DNA of 6,491 nt from Lachnospiraceae bacterium. GTDB lineage: Bacteria; Bacillota; Clostridia; Lachnospirales; Lachnospiraceae. Numbering within the stretch: position 1 is the stretch's first letter; every line of letters begins with the position of its first letter. Under the pieces are notes generated by a model. It worked only from the letters and a program-made list of their open reading frames with translations, did not search any database and was not told the origin of the DNA. Shown here in pieces: positions 4,404 to 6,491 of this stretch. The stretch lies in contig JAAUZS010000034.1 in the NCBI GenBank assembly GCA_014804495.1, forward strand, positions 1-6,491. The letters run 5' to 3'. The position numbers and the translations under genes are program-made.

Positions 4404-6156
4404 ACAGTCTGTAATAATATCCTTTTTTCGCCATCAATTCCTCATGCGTACCGCATTCCATGATACCGCCCTGATCAATATACATTATTTTATCGCAGTT
4501 CTTAATCGTAGACAGCCTGTGTGCAATGATAAATGATGTTCTTCCTTTAAGCATAGCATTCAGCCCTTGCTGCAACGCCCGCTCTGTCTGTACGTCGATA
4601 CTGGAAGTCGCCTCATCCAATACCAGAATCGAAGGATCTGATAAAAGTGTCCTTGCAAAAGAAATCAACTGCTTCTGCCCCTGAGACAGTAGAGAACCTC
4701 TCTCCTTTACTTCCATATTATAGCCGTCCTGCATACGGCTGATAAATCCGTCTGCACAAACGGTTTGACTGGCTTTTTTAATCTCATCCATCGAGGCGTC
4801 CAGTTTACCGTAACGAATATTGTCCTCGATAGTGCCTGAGAAAATGAAGCTGTCCTGTAACATGATACCCATCTGTGAGCGCAGGGATTCTAATGTTACC
4901 TGAGATATGTCCTGTCCGTCTATCAGAACTCTTCCTTCGTTTACATTATAAAAACGGGAAATCAGATTCACAATTGTACTCTTTCCTGCGCCTGTCGGAC
5001 CTACTAACGCCACGCTCTCACCCGGCTGTACCGTAAATGACAGGTCATTTAATACATCCTTTCCTTCCTCATATGCAAAAGTCACATGCTCAAAAGTAAC
5101 CTGCCCTTTGATTGGCGGCATCTCTATGGCATCCTCTGCGTCATCCACCGTCACCGGTTCATCGAGTGTTTCAAATATACGCTCCAGATATGCTATATTA
5201 TTTATAAAGTTATTGAAAATATTACCCAGATTCATAATAGGCTGCCAGAATCTGGAAGCATATGAAGTAATTGCCACAATCACTCCCAACTTTACATTTT
5301 CCGGTCCCATCACCAAAAGACCCACTATAAATACAGCCGCCCTGACCCACACGGAAATATTATCAATTCCCGGCCACACCAGATTACTGAACTTTACGGC
5401 CTGCATCCATGCCTGTCTGCAGCGGTCAGACAAAATCCCGAAGGTTTCTGAATTTTCGTCTTCCCTTACAAAAATCTGGGTTATCCTTGCTCCTACAATA
5501 TTTTCCTGTAGATAGGCATTCAGATTGGAGTTCTTATTGGATACCATCTGCCATGCTTTTCTCTGCCGCTTTTTAATGTAAAGCATAAACACCGCCAATA
5601 TCGGTACGCCTGCCATTACCACTAACGACAACTTTACATCTACCAGAAACATAAAGATCACGATAAAAATCAGGTTCAGGATCTCTAGTACCACATTAAT
5701 CAATCCGTTAGACAGCATATCAGACACGGAATTTACATAGTTTACCACACGAATCAGAATTTTGCCGTGCGGTCTGTCATCATAGTATTGAAAAGGCAGT
5801 TTCTGCAAATGGGCAAACAAATCTTTCCGGATATCATATATAATGCTCTGTCCCACACGTACCATAATACGTGAACGTACAGTGGTAAAAATAACGCTGA
5901 CAGCATATGCGCCCACTAATATAAGTACCAAAGTTATCAGCATACGCATATCCTTTGCGGGAATCGCCTCATCCAATGCCTTCTGAGTCAGCATGGGGCC
6001 GAACAGTGCCATAATTCCGCCGACAGCGCTCAGGCACAATGCCAGAATCATCTTTCCTGTATATTTTTTGATATAGACTGATGCACGAAGCAAATGGTGA
6101 AAGTCAAAGGGAGTTTCCAGCACTTCGTCCTCACGATAAGTATTCCTCCTTGCCAT
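4375..6156 (-). CDS. ABC exporter half-transporter, fused membrane and ATPase domains, catalytically complete subunit (593 aa)
   Basis: This half-transporter probably exports drugs, lipids or peptides across the cytoplasmic membrane. Residues 1-33 are a cytoplasmic N-terminus. The membrane domain (about 34-325) has six hydrophobic segments, near 35-55, 72-92, 152-171, 173-194, 268-285 and 288-305. The ATPase domain (about 350-593) has Walker A GPTGAGKST (386-394), Q-loop Gln434, a variant signature LSQGQ (490-494), Walker B ILVLDE (510-515) with catalytic Glu515, D-loop SSID, and switch His546 (IIAHRLST). Length is normal for the family. ATG 6156 is supported by AGGAGGT (6163-6169) 6 nt upstream, which lies inside the last codons of the preceding ABC gene, only 2 bp away. 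The subunit keeps Glu and His but has the deviant signature, matching the TM288/BmrD side of asymmetric heterodimers. The exported substrate cannot be predicted. Confidence 0.95.
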   Translation of the reverse strand: MARRNTYREDEVLETPFDFHHLLRASVYIKKYTGKMILALCLSAVGGIMALFGPMLTQKALDEAIPAKDMRMLITLVLILVGAYAVSVIFTTVRSRIMVRVGQSIIYDIRKDLFAHLQKLPFQYYDDRPHGKILIRVVNYVNSVSDMLSNGLINVVLEILNLIFIVIFMFLVDVKLSLVVMAGVPILAVFMLYIKKRQRKAWQMVSNKNSNLNAYLQENIVGARITQIFVREDENSETFGILSDRCRQAWMQAVKFSNLVWPGIDNISVWVRAAVFIVGLLVMGPENVKLGVIVAITSYASRFWQPIMNLGNIFNNFINNIAYLERIFETLDEPVTVDDAEDAIEMPPIKGQVTFEHVTFAYEEGKDVLNDLSFTVQPGESVALVGPTGAGKSTIVNLISRFYNVNEGRVLIDGQDISQVTLESLRSQMGIMLQDSFIFSGTIEDNIRYGKLDASMDEIKKASQTVCADGFISRMQDGYNMEVKERGSLLSQGQKQLISFARTLLSDPSILVLDEATSSIDVQTERALQQGLNAMLKGRTSFIIAHRLSTIKNCDKIMYIDQGGIMECGTHEELMAKKGYYYRLYTAQMEDIA

Positions 6157-6158
6157 CT

Positions 6159-6491
6159 CTATACCTCCTCTCCGGTCTGTAACTTCACTACCTGATAATA
6201 ATATCCCTTCTTGGCTATCAATTCCTCATGTGTACCGGACTCCGTGATGTGTCCGTCCTGCAGCACCAGTATTTTATCCGCAAATTTGGTCGTAGATATT
6301 CTCTGTGCAATGATAACCTTTGTACATGGAAAATCCAGTTCATTTAAGCTGTGCTGAATCTGTTTCTCTGTTTCCATATCCACCGCCGAAGTGGTATCGT
6401 CCAGAATAAGTATGGAAGGACGCACTGCCAATGCTCTTGCAAGGGAAATACGCTGTTTCTGTCCGCCGGAAAGACCTACTCCTCTTTCCCC
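6159..6491 (-). CDS. ABC exporter half-transporter, degenerate-site partner subunit, C-terminal part, cut by right edge
   Basis: The frame is open from base 6491 to TAG 6161-6159, giving the last 110 residues; the start and membrane domain lie outside the window. Visible in order are a canonical signature GLSGGQKQR (fragment residues 6-14), Walker B ILILDD (27-32), D-loop SAVD, and the switch region IIAQRIST (60-67). The catalytic Glu is replaced by Asp32 and the switch His by Gln63. In heterodimeric exporters such as TM287/288 these are the known marks of the degenerate ATP site, while its intact LSGGQ completes the active site of the partner. The tail (GTHEELIAKKGYYY) is almost identical to that of the downstream gene, showing they are paralogs. 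The two genes form one operon, 2 bp apart, and surely encode one heterodimer. An apparent TTG start at 6431 is only an internal Leu codon. Confidence 0.93.
   Translation of the reverse strand, partial: GERGVGLSGGQKQRISLARALAVRPSILILDDTTSAVDMETEKQIQHSLNELDFPCTKVIIAQRISTTKFADKILVLQDGHITESGTHEELIAKKGYYYQVVKLQTGEEV

Noticed and set aside
4297..4536. Plus-strand ORF overlapping the end of the PAS gene
   Set aside because: It reads through the terminator hairpin and then antisense to the ABC gene; no RBS.
5108..5515. Plus-strand ORF of 135 codons
   Set aside because: Antisense to the ABC transporter membrane domain and linker; low-complexity Ser/Thr/Ile composition typical of a shadow frame.
6159..6431. 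Separate 90-residue protein starting at TTG 6431
   Set aside because: The same frame continues upstream to the window edge through the ABC signature motif, so the TTG is an internal Leu codon of a larger ABC gene.

Overview
The window (about 40% GC by eye, strong AGGAGG-type ribosome binding sites, some GTG/TTG starts, short AT-rich intergenic regions) looks like the chromosome of a low-GC, Gram-positive anaerobe of the Clostridia, most likely Lachnospiraceae (Roseburia/Blautia/Dorea-like). That placement rests on the protein families and signal style and is an inference. No tRNA, rRNA, CRISPR array, transposase or phage gene was seen.

Layout, left to right. (1) 1-498, minus: the first 166 residues of an alkaline-phosphatase-superfamily (type I phosphodiesterase/nucleotide pyrophosphatase-like) enzyme that runs off the left edge. 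(2) 499-811: no large gene, but a compact minus-strand unit: a near-consensus sigma-A promoter (778-806), a strong RBS, a 20-codon small ORF (689-751), an imperfect inverted repeat (661-694) and a good intrinsic terminator (554-588). (3) 812-1531, minus: an exported protein of unknown function. (4) 1532-1804: a divergent intergenic region with a promoter on each strand and a short tandem repeat between them. (5) 1805-2284, plus: a small membrane protein with about five membrane segments, converging with (6) 2294-3577, minus: an AAA_14/DUF4143 ATPase, whose start I move to a GTG at 3577. (7) 3578-3899: a second divergent region, with a promoter for the ATPase, a degenerate direct repeat, and a promoter plus structured leader for (8) 3900-4310, plus: a stand-alone PAS-domain protein, followed by an intrinsic terminator. 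(9) 4375-6156 and 6159 to the right edge, minus: two adjacent ABC exporter half-transporters, the second cut by the edge.

How the parts work together. The two ABC genes are clearly one operon: 2 bp separate the stop of the first from the start of the second, and the RBS of the second lies inside the end of the first. Their nucleotide-binding motifs are complementary (one has lost the catalytic Glu and the switch His, the other keeps both but has a variant signature). This is the pattern of an asymmetric heterodimeric exporter of the TM287/288, BmrCD or EfrCD type. The remaining genes alternate in strand and look like independent transcription units rather than one pathway.

The most unusual items are regulatory or small-ORF in nature: the minus-strand small-ORF unit at 554-806, and the PAS-gene leader at about 3795-3899. 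That leader holds two clean hairpins and a 12-codon TTG-started ORF whose stop overlaps another ATG (TGATG). I see no convincing evidence of a large undescribed multi-gene system here.
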